A DNA stretch of 64,000 bases from an uncultured Fodinibius sp. (GCA_913057775.1 CAJXOG010000007.1:1-64000); one strand, 5' to 3'. Counted from the stretch's first letter, positions 37,643-47,881 are shown. The notes: a model not told the origin generated them from the letters alone. A program made the numbers and translations.

Positions 37643-38539
37643 ATGGATCGTAAATTAACAAAATCGGAAGCCCTTGAGCTTTTAACACCAGTAGTAGACA
37701 ATGAAGTTAGTGCTGAAGAGCGCGATGCATTTCTGGAATTTATTGCACATGATGAAGATTTGAAGCAAGAATTTGAGTCAATGAAGCAGATTAAAGCACT
37801 AATGGCGGACCGATGTCCCTGTGCCAAAGCTCCGGAATCGTTAAAAGATTTTCTGTCTGACTATTGCTCCTCTGATACTGAAACTCCCGTCTATGATATT
37901 CCCAATAAAAAATCTTTAAGTCAGCAAGAACAACCAAACAATTCTGTTTCTTCTGCTGAATATTCAAAATGGTGGTATTATGCCGCTGCCGCTATCGTAG
38001 TGTTCACAGTTTCTGTGTGGAGCTTTTTGAATTACGGAAGCTCGGTAGTTGAAAGCCCAAGATATAATATTGAGGAGTATGCATATCAACATTTTATGAA
38101 ACATGATGGCAAGCTTGTACCTCCCACCATCTCCACAGCTAGCCTGGGATCAGCCGAAATTGAACTAGCACAAAATTATGACATGTCTATGACTATCCCG
38201 GAATTAGACAAGGCTGAATTTAAAGGGGTGGTCTATGAGGAGTTTGTCCCTGATTTTAAAGCACCGATGCTGGAGTATTACGTACCTGGTGAAGATCAGT
38301 TTATTTATATTTTTGCTTTCAATATTGATAAGATAGAACAATTTGGCCAGCTGGTGCGTAACCAAGAGGCTGTAAAGACCTGTACTAAATCACGTGATTT
38401 TCATGTCCGCAATATAAATGGCAAACATGTTGTTTCCTGGAAATGGAATAATATCTGGTATGCCGCAATATCTAATCACGACGGCAATACGCTAGCTTCT
38501 CTTGTAAAACCACTGGCGTACGAACATTCTGAGGACTAA
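37643..38539 (+). CDS. putative anti-sigma factor-like membrane protein
   Basis: 'LLTPVVDNEVSAEERDAFLEFIAHDEDLKQEFESMKQIKALMADRCPCAKAPESLKDFL' then TM 'WWYYAAAAIVVFTVSVWSFL'. Confidence 0.6.
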   Translation: MDRKLTKSEALELLTPVVDNEVSAEERDAFLEFIAHDEDLKQEFESMKQIKALMADRCPCAKAPESLKDFLSDYCSSDTETPVYDIPNKKSLSQQEQPNNSVSSAEYSKWWYYAAAAIVVFTVSVWSFLNYGSSVVESPRYNIEEYAYQHFMKHDGKLVPPTISTASLGSAEIELAQNYDMSMTIPELDKAEFKGVVYEEFVPDFKAPMLEYYVPGEDQFIYIFAFNIDKIEQFGQLVRNQEAVKTCTKSRDFHVRNINGKHVVSWKWNNIWYAAISNHDGNTLASLVKPLAYEHSED

Positions 38540-38545
38540 ACTCTT

Positions 38546-39136
38546 CTAAAAACGAAAACTTGCGGTAAGCACCGGGGCAACCTCATCATCAACAACAGCC
38601 GGACTTAAATTAATTGAAAAATTTCTCCCGCCAGAATTGTACTCCTTAACAGATGCATTTAAACTAATCATGTTATAGATAAATCCGGCTAAAATAAGTC
38701 CTTCCCCTATCAACATTTTGGTGTCAGTAAGTGATACTTCTTCATTATCCACATTCAATGTATTAGAAAAACGCTGACCAAAAACCTCACGTGTCGCATC
38801 CACCATTAGAATAGTTCCTACTGCCCTGGCTCCCATTCCAATAACACCCCGAGGATAATCTTCGGCATAAAAATTTCCTGTCGATGCCCCAGCTACAATT
38901 CCATACAGGGTAAGATAAGCCCCTGTTTTTTGAATGGTGTTATTATCAAAAAGTGCAACAGCTGTAACTCCTGTCCCGATAGAAATCACCGTATTGGTTA
39001 AGGCAATACTTCGGGCTTTGGAAACAGTTTTTTCCTGACCGCTCGCAAATGGACGATTAATACTTACCTCACTTTGTGCATCTGCTGAAAATGATATGCC
39101 AAATAGTAAACAGAAAAAAAGAATTGTTTTTTGCAT
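38546..39136 (-). CDS. hypothetical exported/membrane protein
   Basis: 196 aa with signal peptide 'FFCLLFGISFSADAQS'. Confidence 0.6.
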   Translation of the reverse strand: MQKTILFFCLLFGISFSADAQSEVSINRPFASGQEKTVSKARSIALTNTVISIGTGVTAVALFDNNTIQKTGAYLTLYGIVAGASTGNFYAEDYPRGVIGMGARAVGTILMVDATREVFGQRFSNTLNVDNEEVSLTDTKMLIGEGLILAGFIYNMISLNASVKEYNSGGRNFSINLSPAVVDDEVAPVLTASFRF

Positions 39137-39175
39137 AAGGCGGAATATGAAAAGCTTTATATAAAAAGAAAATTA

Positions 39176-40558
39176 TTAATCGGATTCTTTTTCTTCTTCC
39201 CCATCTTCAATCACATCAGGAGCTTCTTCATGGTCAAGCAGATCGCCAGGTAATTTTTTACTATTATCAGCACCCAGTTCTCGTATCATTTCAACCTGAC
39301 GAATTAAATTTCCTCGTCCTGTTGATAACTGCCCCATAGCACTATCATATTCCTCTTGTGTTTGTCGGATACGTTTACCGATGCCCTTCAAGCTTTCAGC
39401 AAAATTAACAAACTTGTCATAAAGCTGCCCCCCTCGATAGGCAATTTCCTGTGCATTTTTATTCTGATATTCCTGCTTCCACACGCTGTCGATAGTGGCC
39501 AGCGTTGCCAGTAGCGTAGACGGACTTACAATCACAATATTTTTATCGAAAGCATCGTAATAGAGACTGGAATCCTGCTGAAGCGCTACTCCAAAGGCCG
39601 ACTCGATAGGAACAAACATCAGCACAAAATCAGGGCTTTTTCCGCCATACAACTGCTCGTAATTTTTACTGCTGAGTCCTTTTACATGACTGCGCAGTGA
39701 ATTTACGTGTTGTTTTAACGCCTGCTGACGCTCGGCCTCATCCTCTGCAGAACTGAATTGCTCGTACGCTTTCAACGATACCTTGGAATCAATTACTAAC
39801 CGTTTCTCATCCGGCAGATATACCACTACATCGGGGTATAGGTTACGCCCGTCTTCACTGCGATGATTTTCTTGAATTTCATACTCTCGGCCTTTCGATA
39901 AGCCCGACTTTTCGAGGATGCGTTGCAGGATCACTTCGCCCCAACTTCCCTGCGTTTTCGAATCGCCCTTTAAAGCACGGGTCAAATCCTTGGCTTCCTG
40001 CGCCATCTGTTGATTCATCTCTTTAAGATGTTCCAGATGCTGCTTTAAAGAACTGCGCCCTTCGATATCCTCTTTATGGGTCTCCTCTACTTTCTTTTTG
40101 AACTCTTCCATCTTTTCGCCAAGCGGCTTAAGCAGCTGATCCAGCTTCTCTTTGTTCTGCTCGGTAAACTTCTTGGATTTTTCTTCAAGGATTTTATTTG
40201 CCAGGTTTTCAAACTCATCCTTAAACCGCTCCTGTAAGTTTTTCATCTCCTCTTTTTGCTCATCGAGGCGTTCCTTCAAATTATCATTAACTGATTTCAG
40301 GCGGACATTCTCTTTTTCTGCCTCATTTGCCCTGCTCTGTTCTTTATGATAATTATTCTTGACTTCGGATACCTCGGCATCAAGTCGTTCGTTGCGCTCT
40401 TCAAGCCGCGATATCGTTTGCATCGCCTGCTCACGCTCTTTCTCCAAAGTCTCAGCTTCCTCCTTACTTAGAGCCTGACTGCTTTTGTTTTTGAAGTAGG
40501 CAATAGCATAGCCAAGAATCAGGCCAATAATAATATAAAGGATAGAAATAAATTCCAT
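39176..40558 (-). CDS. rmuC: DNA recombination protein RmuC
   Basis: N-terminal TM, coiled-coil, 'TQGSWGEVILQRILEKSGLSKGREYEIQ', 'DVVVYLPDEKRLVIDSKVSLKAYEQF'. Confidence 0.95.
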   Translation of the reverse strand: MEFISILYIIIGLILGYAIAYFKNKSSQALSKEEAETLEKEREQAMQTISRLEERNERLDAEVSEVKNNYHKEQSRANEAEKENVRLKSVNDNLKERLDEQKEEMKNLQERFKDEFENLANKILEEKSKKFTEQNKEKLDQLLKPLGEKMEEFKKKVEETHKEDIEGRSSLKQHLEHLKEMNQQMAQEAKDLTRALKGDSKTQGSWGEVILQRILEKSGLSKGREYEIQENHRSEDGRNLYPDVVVYLPDEKRLVIDSKVSLKAYEQFSSAEDEAERQQALKQHVNSLRSHVKGLSSKNYEQLYGGKSPDFVLMFVPIESAFGVALQQDSSLYYDAFDKNIVIVSPSTLLATLATIDSVWKQEYQNKNAQEIAYRGGQLYDKFVNFAESLKGIGKRIRQTQEEYDSAMGQLSTGRGNLIRQVEMIRELGADNSKKLPGDLLDHEEAPDVIEDGEEEKESD

Positions 40559-40793
40559 GTAACTTTTTGATGTTGGTAGTTTAAAATTGGATGATATAAT
40601 TGGACCACTGTCAATATCACAGTTCTGATATCCAGATTCCAGTACAGTAATAAATTAACGATACAGAATGACAACATGCTGGCAGACTTTCTATTGGCAT
40701 CCTTAACTTTTCTGGATTGAGCTGTCTTGCTTCAACAGCCAACCAATATTATTATTAATCATAATATTGTAATAGAAATAATTACCGTTATTC

Positions 40794-41273
40794 ATGTCTA
40801 AATACATTACCACGGTGAGTTGGTCGCGCGATGGTCAATCCTTCACCGACAATCAATATAAACGGAGCCATCAATGGGAATTTGACAGCGGACAAACCAT
40901 TCAGGCATCTGCTTCCCCTGATATTGTACCTACCCCCTTGTCTGATTCCATGGCAATTGACCCGGAAGAAGCTTTTGTGGCGGCGCTTTCAAGCTGTCAT
41001 ATGCTCTGGTTTTTATCCATTGCCGCTGAAACCGGCTTTGTTGTTGAGCAGTATGTAGATAAAGCAACGGGTATACTTTCTAAAGATAAGGATGGTGAGC
41101 AAGCTATAACCAAAGTCACACTATTCCCGCATGTAACTTATAAAAAAGCCAGCGCTCCAAGTTCTGAAGAACATCGCAATATTCATAAACACGCAGACGA
41201 AAAGTGCTTTATTTCCAACTCCGTAAAAACTAAGGTTGAGATAGAGCCTTCAATGAGTAAAAAATCCGTTTGA
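40794..41273 (+). CDS. OsmC family protein
   Basis: 'DPEEAFVAALSSCHMLWFLSIAAETGFVVEQY', 'HKHADEKCFISNSVKTKVEIEP'. Confidence 0.88.
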   Translation: MSKYITTVSWSRDGQSFTDNQYKRSHQWEFDSGQTIQASASPDIVPTPLSDSMAIDPEEAFVAALSSCHMLWFLSIAAETGFVVEQYVDKATGILSKDKDGEQAITKVTLFPHVTYKKASAPSSEEHRNIHKHADEKCFISNSVKTKVEIEPSMSKKSV

Positions 41274-41352
41274 GAATTTGCGTGACTCCATTTCATAATA
41301 ACTCATCCCAAACACTATGGTATTTACTTTTTAAATCTAAAATAAGAGTGCT

Positions 41353-41562
41353 ATGCAACACCAAAACTGGCAGTGTCCAAAATGTAAAAACAGAGAATTC
41401 GAAACCGGTCAAGTATCTGGTACCGGTGGATTTTTTTCAAAATTCTTCAACGTACAAACTCAGAAGTTTACAACACTCACCTGCACGCAATGTCACTATA
41501 CCGAACTGTATAAAACGGATACCAGTACTTTACATAACGTGCTTGATTTCTTTGGGAATTAA
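41353..41562 (+). CDS. zinc-ribbon nucleic-acid-binding-type small protein
   Basis: 'WQCPKCKNREFETGQVSGTGGFFSKFFNVQTQKFTTLTCTQCHYTELYK' two CxxC knuckles. Confidence 0.85.
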   Translation: MQHQNWQCPKCKNREFETGQVSGTGGFFSKFFNVQTQKFTTLTCTQCHYTELYKTDTSTLHNVLDFFGN

Positions 41563-41735
41563 TTTCTTATACCTGAAATCACAGATTCACCTACAATTTT
41601 GGCGGTTGGATGGATCTTTCTTGTATATCTTTTTCTAAAAATTGGTAGTGCATAAGAAAGCTTAAAACGAATGGTATTGGACGTATTTTGTTTATTTTAA
41701 TGTGAAAGTAAATTTAATAGATAGATATCACCTGC

Positions 41736-42395
41736 ATGAAAGTAGAAATTTGGTCCGATGTAATGTGTCCTTTTTGCTATATCGGCAAGCGACGGTTCGA
41801 AAGTGCCTTAGAAAATTTTGAATATAACAATGAAGTTGAAGTAACATGGCGCAGCTTTCAGCTCAATCCTGATATGGAAACTGATCCCGATGCCAACATC
41901 AACGAGTACTTGGCGGAGGCTAAAGGCTGGTCGCTTGATCAAGCACGGCAGATGAATAAGCAGGTAACCGATATGGCTGCTGATGAAGGTTTGGAATATA
42001 ACATGGAACAGGCTGTAGTAGCTAATTCGTACGATGCCCATCGGCTGGTACAGTTTGCCAAAGACCGCGGGAAGGCCGATGAGACAGAGGAATCACTTTT
42101 TAAAGCCTATTTCACTGAAGGAAAAAATATAGCAGATCATCAAACGCTCATTACGTTGGCAGAGGGCATCGGAATCGATCCTACTGAGGCCAAAAGCATA
42201 TTAGAGAGCGATAAATATGCTAACGCTGTTAACCACGATATACAGTTGGCCCAAAATATCAATATAACAGGGGTACCCTTTTTTCTTTTTGATCGAAAAT
42301 TTGCCGTATCAGGAGCTCGTGAAACAGAAGTATTTTTAAAAGCGCTAAAACAATCCTGGAATGCAAAGGTTCAGGATCAGCAAGAGAACGAATAA
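41736..42395 (+). CDS. DsbA family (FrnE-like) oxidoreductase
   Basis: 'EIWSDVMCPFCYIGKRRFE' CxxC, 'ITGVPFFLFDRKFAVSGAR'. Confidence 0.92.
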   Translation: MKVEIWSDVMCPFCYIGKRRFESALENFEYNNEVEVTWRSFQLNPDMETDPDANINEYLAEAKGWSLDQARQMNKQVTDMAADEGLEYNMEQAVVANSYDAHRLVQFAKDRGKADETEESLFKAYFTEGKNIADHQTLITLAEGIGIDPTEAKSILESDKYANAVNHDIQLAQNINITGVPFFLFDRKFAVSGARETEVFLKALKQSWNAKVQDQQENE

Positions 42396-42502
42396 ATATC
42401 ATTTTTATAAGTATTTAATTTTCTACAAAAAAACTTCCATTTGGATGCATAATTTTTATAATTACATGCAGACACGGCTATAAAAAATACAAAGGCAATA
42501 TT

Positions 42503-43261
42503 ATGATCTTCAGACGACTCAAAGCCTCACTAGTATATCTTCTGCTTTTAATACTCACCACTCCTGCTCTGGCGTATGAAGATCCCGATAATGAGAACCT
42601 GTCCTCTCTTATCTCATATCTTGAACAGAAAGGCTTTGAAGTTCAATCACTGCTGGATGATCCACGCTTTGAGTTGTATGAAGACATCGTCGAACGATTT
42701 ACAAAATCAGCGGAGCGAAAATCACACAGCCTGGATTCATATAAAAGAGTGCTTAACTTCGAGGACAAAGCCCGGAAGATTGATGCCTTTATGAGGGAAC
42801 ACGCCAGTCAGCTAAAACAGGCGGAACAAGAATATGGGATCTCCTCATCAATTATAGCAGCTATCATCGGGATAGAATCTGATTTCGGAAAAAATGTGGG
42901 CTCCTATAATCCCTTTAATGCATATGTATCGATGTATGCCAATGGATATCGTCAGGACTTTGCCAAGGCTCAAATATCGGAGCTTTTGAAATTTACGAAA
43001 CGCAAAAATATTGATGTTTTTGATTTAAAATCGAGCTACGCCGGTGCCATGGCATTTGCCCAGTTTATCCCCTATTCACTTAACAAGTGGTTTGTGGGAG
43101 ATGATATTTTTGATATGAATAATAATATCATGTCCGTCGGTAATTACCTGGCATATTTTAAGGAACGAACAGGAGATATTGAGACAGCCGTTTTACGATA
43201 TAATCCCAGCCGATTATATACAAAAGCTGTCATGGATCTGGCGAAACAAGCCCAATCATAA
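42503..43261 (+). CDS. MltB-like lytic murein transglycosylase
   Basis: Signal peptide; 'YGISSSIIAAIIGIESDFGKNVGSYNPFNA', 'SYAGAMAFAQFIPYSLNKW'. Confidence 0.88.
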   Translation: MIFRRLKASLVYLLLLILTTPALAYEDPDNENLSSLISYLEQKGFEVQSLLDDPRFELYEDIVERFTKSAERKSHSLDSYKRVLNFEDKARKIDAFMREHASQLKQAEQEYGISSSIIAAIIGIESDFGKNVGSYNPFNAYVSMYANGYRQDFAKAQISELLKFTKRKNIDVFDLKSSYAGAMAFAQFIPYSLNKWFVGDDIFDMNNNIMSVGNYLAYFKERTGDIETAVLRYNPSRLYTKAVMDLAKQAQS

Positions 43262-43377
43262 GTATTGTTATCACCTAAGCGGCACTGATAATTGCTTTGA
43301 TAGCTCACTAAATTTTCTTTGCTCTTTAGTTTCTGTCCCATAGATTTATTTAAACTCCTCATCAAAAATTAAACGCA

Positions 43378-44307
43378 GTGAATTCCAAGATTTATTCGAC
43401 CCTGTTTATTCTTATTCTCTTGGGAGGATGGTTCATCTTTGGAGATGAATTGACAATAGAATCTTCTAATCAAAAAGGATCTTCCCCTTGTCAAGAACCG
43501 CTCACCTATAGTCTGGGAGATATCGATTCCCGCTTTGATATCACTCACAAAGAACTGGTTGAAATAATGGATGAGGTTGAACAATTGTGGGAATCATCAG
43601 TAGACAAAGACCTGATTAATTTATCCCAAAATGGCAAGATAGCCTTAAACCTGATCTACAGTGAGGAACAGAAACAAACAGATGCAGAGCGGCAATTTTC
43701 CAGTCGTATTACGTCAAAAGAGCAGCGGGCCTCTGTTGTTGAACGGGAATACAAGCGGCTTTCTGATCGATATGAGAAGGCAGAAGAAGATGTTCAACAA
43801 ACGCTTGATGAATACAACAGTAAGATTGCCTCATATAATCAATTAGCCAAAGAATGGGACGGAAAGGAAGCGACATCAAAGGTCATTGCCAGGTTTAAAA
43901 CTCTCGAACGAGAAATTAGTACCCTTGAAGCCTCATTGAAACGAGAAAAGCAAAACCTGTCAGCACTTAGAGAACGAACCAATGCCAAGACAGAACAGCT
44001 TAATAAGCTTATTAAGGAGCATAATAACTTAATTGCAGAGTATAACGATCGTTTTAGTAAGCCCAGGAAATTTGATCAGGGACGGTTTGTCAAGGATGGT
44101 GATAACCAAGCGATCAATATTTATCAGTTTGGTAATCGTGCTCAGCTTAAAACCGTGCTGGCTCATGAAGTGGGGCATGCTCTGGGATTAGACCACGTAA
44201 ATAATCCAAAATCCATTATGCACAATATGATGGCTGAACAGAATATGGCTAACCTCCAGCTTACAGAGGAAGACATTTCGGCTCTAAAAAAGCAGTGCAA
44301 TTTGTAG
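43378..44307 (+). CDS. matrixin-like zinc metalloprotease with coiled-coil insertion (GTG start)
   Basis: Signal anchor; HEVGHALGLDH zinc motif plus 'NPKSIMH' Met-turn; central ~130 aa heptad-like coiled coil. Confidence 0.85.
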   Translation: MNSKIYSTLFILILLGGWFIFGDELTIESSNQKGSSPCQEPLTYSLGDIDSRFDITHKELVEIMDEVEQLWESSVDKDLINLSQNGKIALNLIYSEEQKQTDAERQFSSRITSKEQRASVVEREYKRLSDRYEKAEEDVQQTLDEYNSKIASYNQLAKEWDGKEATSKVIARFKTLEREISTLEASLKREKQNLSALRERTNAKTEQLNKLIKEHNNLIAEYNDRFSKPRKFDQGRFVKDGDNQAINIYQFGNRAQLKTVLAHEVGHALGLDHVNNPKSIMHNMMAEQNMANLQLTEEDISALKKQCNL

Positions 44308-44315
44308 TCATCAAC

Positions 44316-44828
44316 ATGAAGATTCTTAAAACCGGGCGCCTAACGCTTCATCAACTTAAGCCAAACGATGCGCCATTTATTTTGGACTTATTAAACGAAC
44401 CGGCATTCCACAAGTATATTGGTGATAAAGGTGTACGAGAGCGAAAAGGTGCCCTTGAATATCTTGAAAATGGTCCCATCGCAAGCTATGAGAATTACGG
44501 CTACGGCCTGTATTTAGTAAAAGAATTAGCATCTCATTCTTCCATTGGTATCTGCGGACTTAAAAAACGAGAGGTACTCGAAATACCGGATCTTGGCTTT
44601 GCTTTTATCAAAAAGTATTGGGGACAAGGGTTTGCTACCGAGGCCGGGCAGGCTGTTCTCGACTATGCTCAGAAAGAATTGAAATTATTCCATATCGCAG
44701 CTATTACCCATCCTGACAATGAAGGGTCGATCAAAGTGCTCACCAAACTTGGATTTGAGTTCAAAAAGATTGTTGACTTAGCAGGATTTGACAATCCAAA
44801 TAAACTCTTTGAAATCGATCTTAATTAG
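44316..44828 (+). CDS. GNAT family N-acetyltransferase
   Basis: 'LKTGRLTLHQLKPNDAPFILDLLNEPAFHKYIGDKGVR', 'FAFIKKYWGQGFATEAGQAVLDYA'; preferred ATG 44316. Confidence 0.92.
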   Translation: MKILKTGRLTLHQLKPNDAPFILDLLNEPAFHKYIGDKGVRERKGALEYLENGPIASYENYGYGLYLVKELASHSSIGICGLKKREVLEIPDLGFAFIKKYWGQGFATEAGQAVLDYAQKELKLFHIAAITHPDNEGSIKVLTKLGFEFKKIVDLAGFDNPNKLFEIDLN

Positions 44829-44903
44829 CCTATCTCCTTTGCAGTTGTCTCACTGCATGTTACATTAATGGCGTTAACAGACCATCAAAGAAATCTATAA
44901 GCT

Positions 44904-45251
44904 ATGGCTCAACGAAAAATAAATCCCGCAGAAGTCATCAATCTCTATACCCCACCCAGCGATTTACCGGAAGACGCTACCCTTGCGTTGATGAAAACAC
45001 AGGATATGGAAGTCATACGAATGGTCATTCCCAAGGAAAAAGATATCACCGAACACAGCGTTGACGGACAAATTTCCGTGCAATGCTTAGAGGGAAAAAC
45101 AGAATTTGGCATTGAGGGCGAAAAGCATGTGCTAACCAGTGGCGACTGGCTATATCTGAGCCGCAATCAACCCCATTCTCTGCGAGCAATACGGGATTCT
45201 ATCTTATTAGTCACTATTCTGTTTGTTAACGACAGTTCCGAAGAAGAGTAA
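44904..45251 (+). CDS. cupin domain protein
   Basis: 115 aa; 'DITEHSVDGQISVQCLEGKTEFGIEGEKHVLTSGDWLYLSRNQPHSLRAI'. Confidence 0.82.
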   Translation: MAQRKINPAEVINLYTPPSDLPEDATLALMKTQDMEVIRMVIPKEKDITEHSVDGQISVQCLEGKTEFGIEGEKHVLTSGDWLYLSRNQPHSLRAIRDSILLVTILFVNDSSEEE

Positions 45252-45316
45252 GAAATTACCTTTCTTCTAGTACCCGTAATTTGGTATCTTGGGCGTCTTA
45301 AATCTAACCTTATATC

Positions 45317-46315
45317 GTGAGAATGGATCCCATTACGCACGGACTTATTGGCGCCTCTGCATCCCAATCCGTTGTATCAAAAGAACAGTTACGTCCCGCT
45401 GCTATTATCGGCTTGGTATCAGCCATGCTTGCGGATCTGGATGTCTTTATCTTTGATCCGGCAGATCCTTTGTTGAATATTGAACTTCATCGACAGTTTT
45501 CCCATTCGCTGATATTTATTCCCGTCGGTGCTCTTATTGCCAGCGGATTCTTGTGGTATTTCTTTCGCAATAAGATGTCATTCAAAAAAATCTACACGCT
45601 CATCTTTTTAGGCTACGCTACAGCGGGCATTACAGATACCTTTACCAGTTATGGTACTAAGCTGCTTTGGCCTTTCCTGGATACTCGTTACTCCTGGGAT
45701 CTTATTTCTGTTTTTGACCCCCTGTTTTCGGCCGTAATTTTGGGACTGTTAGTTTTTACACTTTACAAAAAAAATCCTAGGATAAGCTGGTTTGTCTGGG
45801 GATGGGTAGTCCTGTATCTATCTATTGCGGTGATACAACAGCAACGGGGCAAATCTGTAGCAAAAACCATCGCCGAGCAACAAAATCATCAGATAGAGCG
45901 ACTGGTGGTAAAACCGACACTTGGCAATCAACTGCTTTGGAGTATTCGGTATGAAGCACAGGACACCCTTTATGCAGAGGGAGTTCGACTCGGTTTCTTT
46001 AATCATAAAGTGTACCAAGGTGAAGCAGCGCCCTTGCTTAACTGGCAAAAACAGTATGGTAACTTCGAAGGGACGACTCTATATAAGGATATTCGGCGAT
46101 TTAACAAGCTTTCTGAGGGTTATTTAATCCAGCATCCCGGTAAGAAAAACATTATTGGCGACGGACGTTATGCCATGCTCCCTACGGATATGAGTCCGCT
46201 TTGGGGAATTAAAGTTGATACAACGCGGCCCGGCGAACATCTGCCTTTTAAGACATTTCGGGAAGCTACACCCGCTGTCAAAGATGCTTATCTTGATATG
46301 CTGATGGGTAAGTAG
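45317..46315 (+). CDS. membrane-bound metal-dependent hydrolase (YdjM/DUF457-like)
   Basis: 'MDPITHGLIGASASQSV', 'LADLDVFIF', 'HRQFSHSLIFIPVGALIAS'. Confidence 0.88.
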   Translation: MRMDPITHGLIGASASQSVVSKEQLRPAAIIGLVSAMLADLDVFIFDPADPLLNIELHRQFSHSLIFIPVGALIASGFLWYFFRNKMSFKKIYTLIFLGYATAGITDTFTSYGTKLLWPFLDTRYSWDLISVFDPLFSAVILGLLVFTLYKKNPRISWFVWGWVVLYLSIAVIQQQRGKSVAKTIAEQQNHQIERLVVKPTLGNQLLWSIRYEAQDTLYAEGVRLGFFNHKVYQGEAAPLLNWQKQYGNFEGTTLYKDIRRFNKLSEGYLIQHPGKKNIIGDGRYAMLPTDMSPLWGIKVDTTRPGEHLPFKTFREATPAVKDAYLDMLMGK

Positions 46316-46397
46316 GCAACAGAATTTATGTTGGGGAATCAATCCTGAGGCCCTTATCTTACCTCATCAAATTTTATCCTTCATTTCAACGGTTTTC

Positions 46398-47240
46398 ATG
46401 TTCAATCTCGGTACTTACCAAACGCTCAATGTCGCTCGCATAACAGAATACGGCTATTTTCTTCAGAATACATCCACACGCGGCGATGAAGAAGTACTTC
46501 TCCCCAATAAACTCGCCTTTCGCGATTTGCAGGAAGGCGAAAATGTCAACGTATTTATTTATAAGGATGGCGAAGAGCGCGTTACTGCCACTATGCAGGA
46601 GCCCAAAATAACGCTCAACAGTTTAGCTTTTCTTGAAGTCAAAGATGCAAACCTTCACGGGGCGTATCTTGACTGGGGACTGGATAAAGATCTTTTTGTA
46701 CCTCATCGCGAACAGGTTGGCAGTATGCGCGAAGGCCAATCGTACCTGGTGTATATGTATCTGGATGAGAAGACCGATCGACTGGCGGCCAGTGCCAAAC
46801 TGGACAAGTTTTTAGATAACGAAAATATTACTGTTGAAGAGGGTGAAGAAGTAGATCTATGGATATGGGATAAGACAGACTTGGGCTACAAAGTGGTAAT
46901 CAACGATACGCATGAGGGACTAGTTTATCACAATGAATTTTATCATGACGTATATACCGGTGAACAAACGACGGGCTATATCAAGCAGGTCAGAGAAGAT
47001 AATAAAATTGATGTTACCCTTCGTCCCATCGGATACAAAAAAGTTGGACCCAACGCTGATTTTATATTACAGCGACTTAAACAAGTTGGCGGGTATTTGG
47101 ACCTGCATGACAAAAGTGATCCTAACGATATTCACAATCGACTTGAGATGAGTAAAAAGACCTTCAAAAAAGCAATTGGCCGCCTTTATAAAGAGAATAT
47201 TATTCGAATTGAAGATGACGGCATATATCTCGAAGAGTAA
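46398..47240 (+). CDS. S1 RNA-binding domain protein, CvfB/YitL family
   Basis: 'ITEYGYFLQNTS...EEVLLPNKLAFRDLQEGENVNVFIYKDGEERVTATM', C-terminal winged-helix 'DIHNRLEMSKKTFKKAIGRLYKENIIRIEDDGIYL'. Confidence 0.88.
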   Translation: MFNLGTYQTLNVARITEYGYFLQNTSTRGDEEVLLPNKLAFRDLQEGENVNVFIYKDGEERVTATMQEPKITLNSLAFLEVKDANLHGAYLDWGLDKDLFVPHREQVGSMREGQSYLVYMYLDEKTDRLAASAKLDKFLDNENITVEEGEEVDLWIWDKTDLGYKVVINDTHEGLVYHNEFYHDVYTGEQTTGYIKQVREDNKIDVTLRPIGYKKVGPNADFILQRLKQVGGYLDLHDKSDPNDIHNRLEMSKKTFKKAIGRLYKENIIRIEDDGIYLEE

Positions 47241-47373
47241 TACTTGAAAGTATCATAACAGACAATAAAGTAAATAAACCAAATATCTTTTTTATTCTTT
47301 CCTAAAAAGCGGAACATTTGTAAGTTGATTGTCTATAATGCAGGTATTCAAACCCCAATTAACCCCTGCAGTT

Positions 47374-47520
47374 ATGATTGACAAATGGCTAGATCTACTG
47401 GAAGCTTATATTGGCATCGGTCTTGAGTTTATCATTACTCACCTGATGACCGTAGAAGGAATTGTTGCTCTCATTTTCGGTATCTTCTTCGTGGGATTAA
47501 TGGCACAACTGCGCTCATAA
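47374..47520 (+). CDS. small single-TM hypothetical protein
   Basis: 'MIDKWLDLLEAYIGIGLEFIITHLMTVEGIVALIFGIFFVGLMAQLRS'; start chosen at ATG 47374 (ORF track 47329). Confidence 0.4.
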   Translation: MIDKWLDLLEAYIGIGLEFIITHLMTVEGIVALIFGIFFVGLMAQLRS

Positions 47521-47771
47521 TTGAGCGGTAGATATCGTTTATCTTTATATGAGTAGTAACGTTGACGCAATTTCTGTTGCATCTATAAAAATTATAGAAT
47601 AAACATCCCATTATGTTGATGCATATATATTTATGCTATTTTACTTAGTAATAAATATATCCTCTATCATCTCACATAACTTATTTATAAAACCAATATT
47701 TTCATTTATTTACGGAAATAAGTGCTTAAATCCCCTAATATCACTTATAACTTATATGGTTCATGAAAAAT

Positions 47772-47833
47772 AAGAGCATCAATCCCTTACTAGTCACATT
47801 TCTTCAACATAACAAGTAAGTATTAATGCTCTT
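47772..47833 (+). other. long imperfect hairpin followed by T-run in an ORF-free region; possible terminator or ncRNA 3' end
   Basis: aagagcat(47772-47779)/atgctctt(47826-47833) and cttact(47786-47791)/agtaag(47815-47820). Confidence 0.45.
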
Positions 47834-47881
47834 TTTAATTCTATCGGTGCTATGACTACCGCTCCCTATTCAGCTTAACTC

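Noticed and set aside
41270-41638. 122-aa ORF overlapping the zinc-ribbon gene
   Set aside because: Overlaps the clearly recognisable CxxC zinc-ribbon ORF (41353-41562) in another frame and has no recognisable domain.
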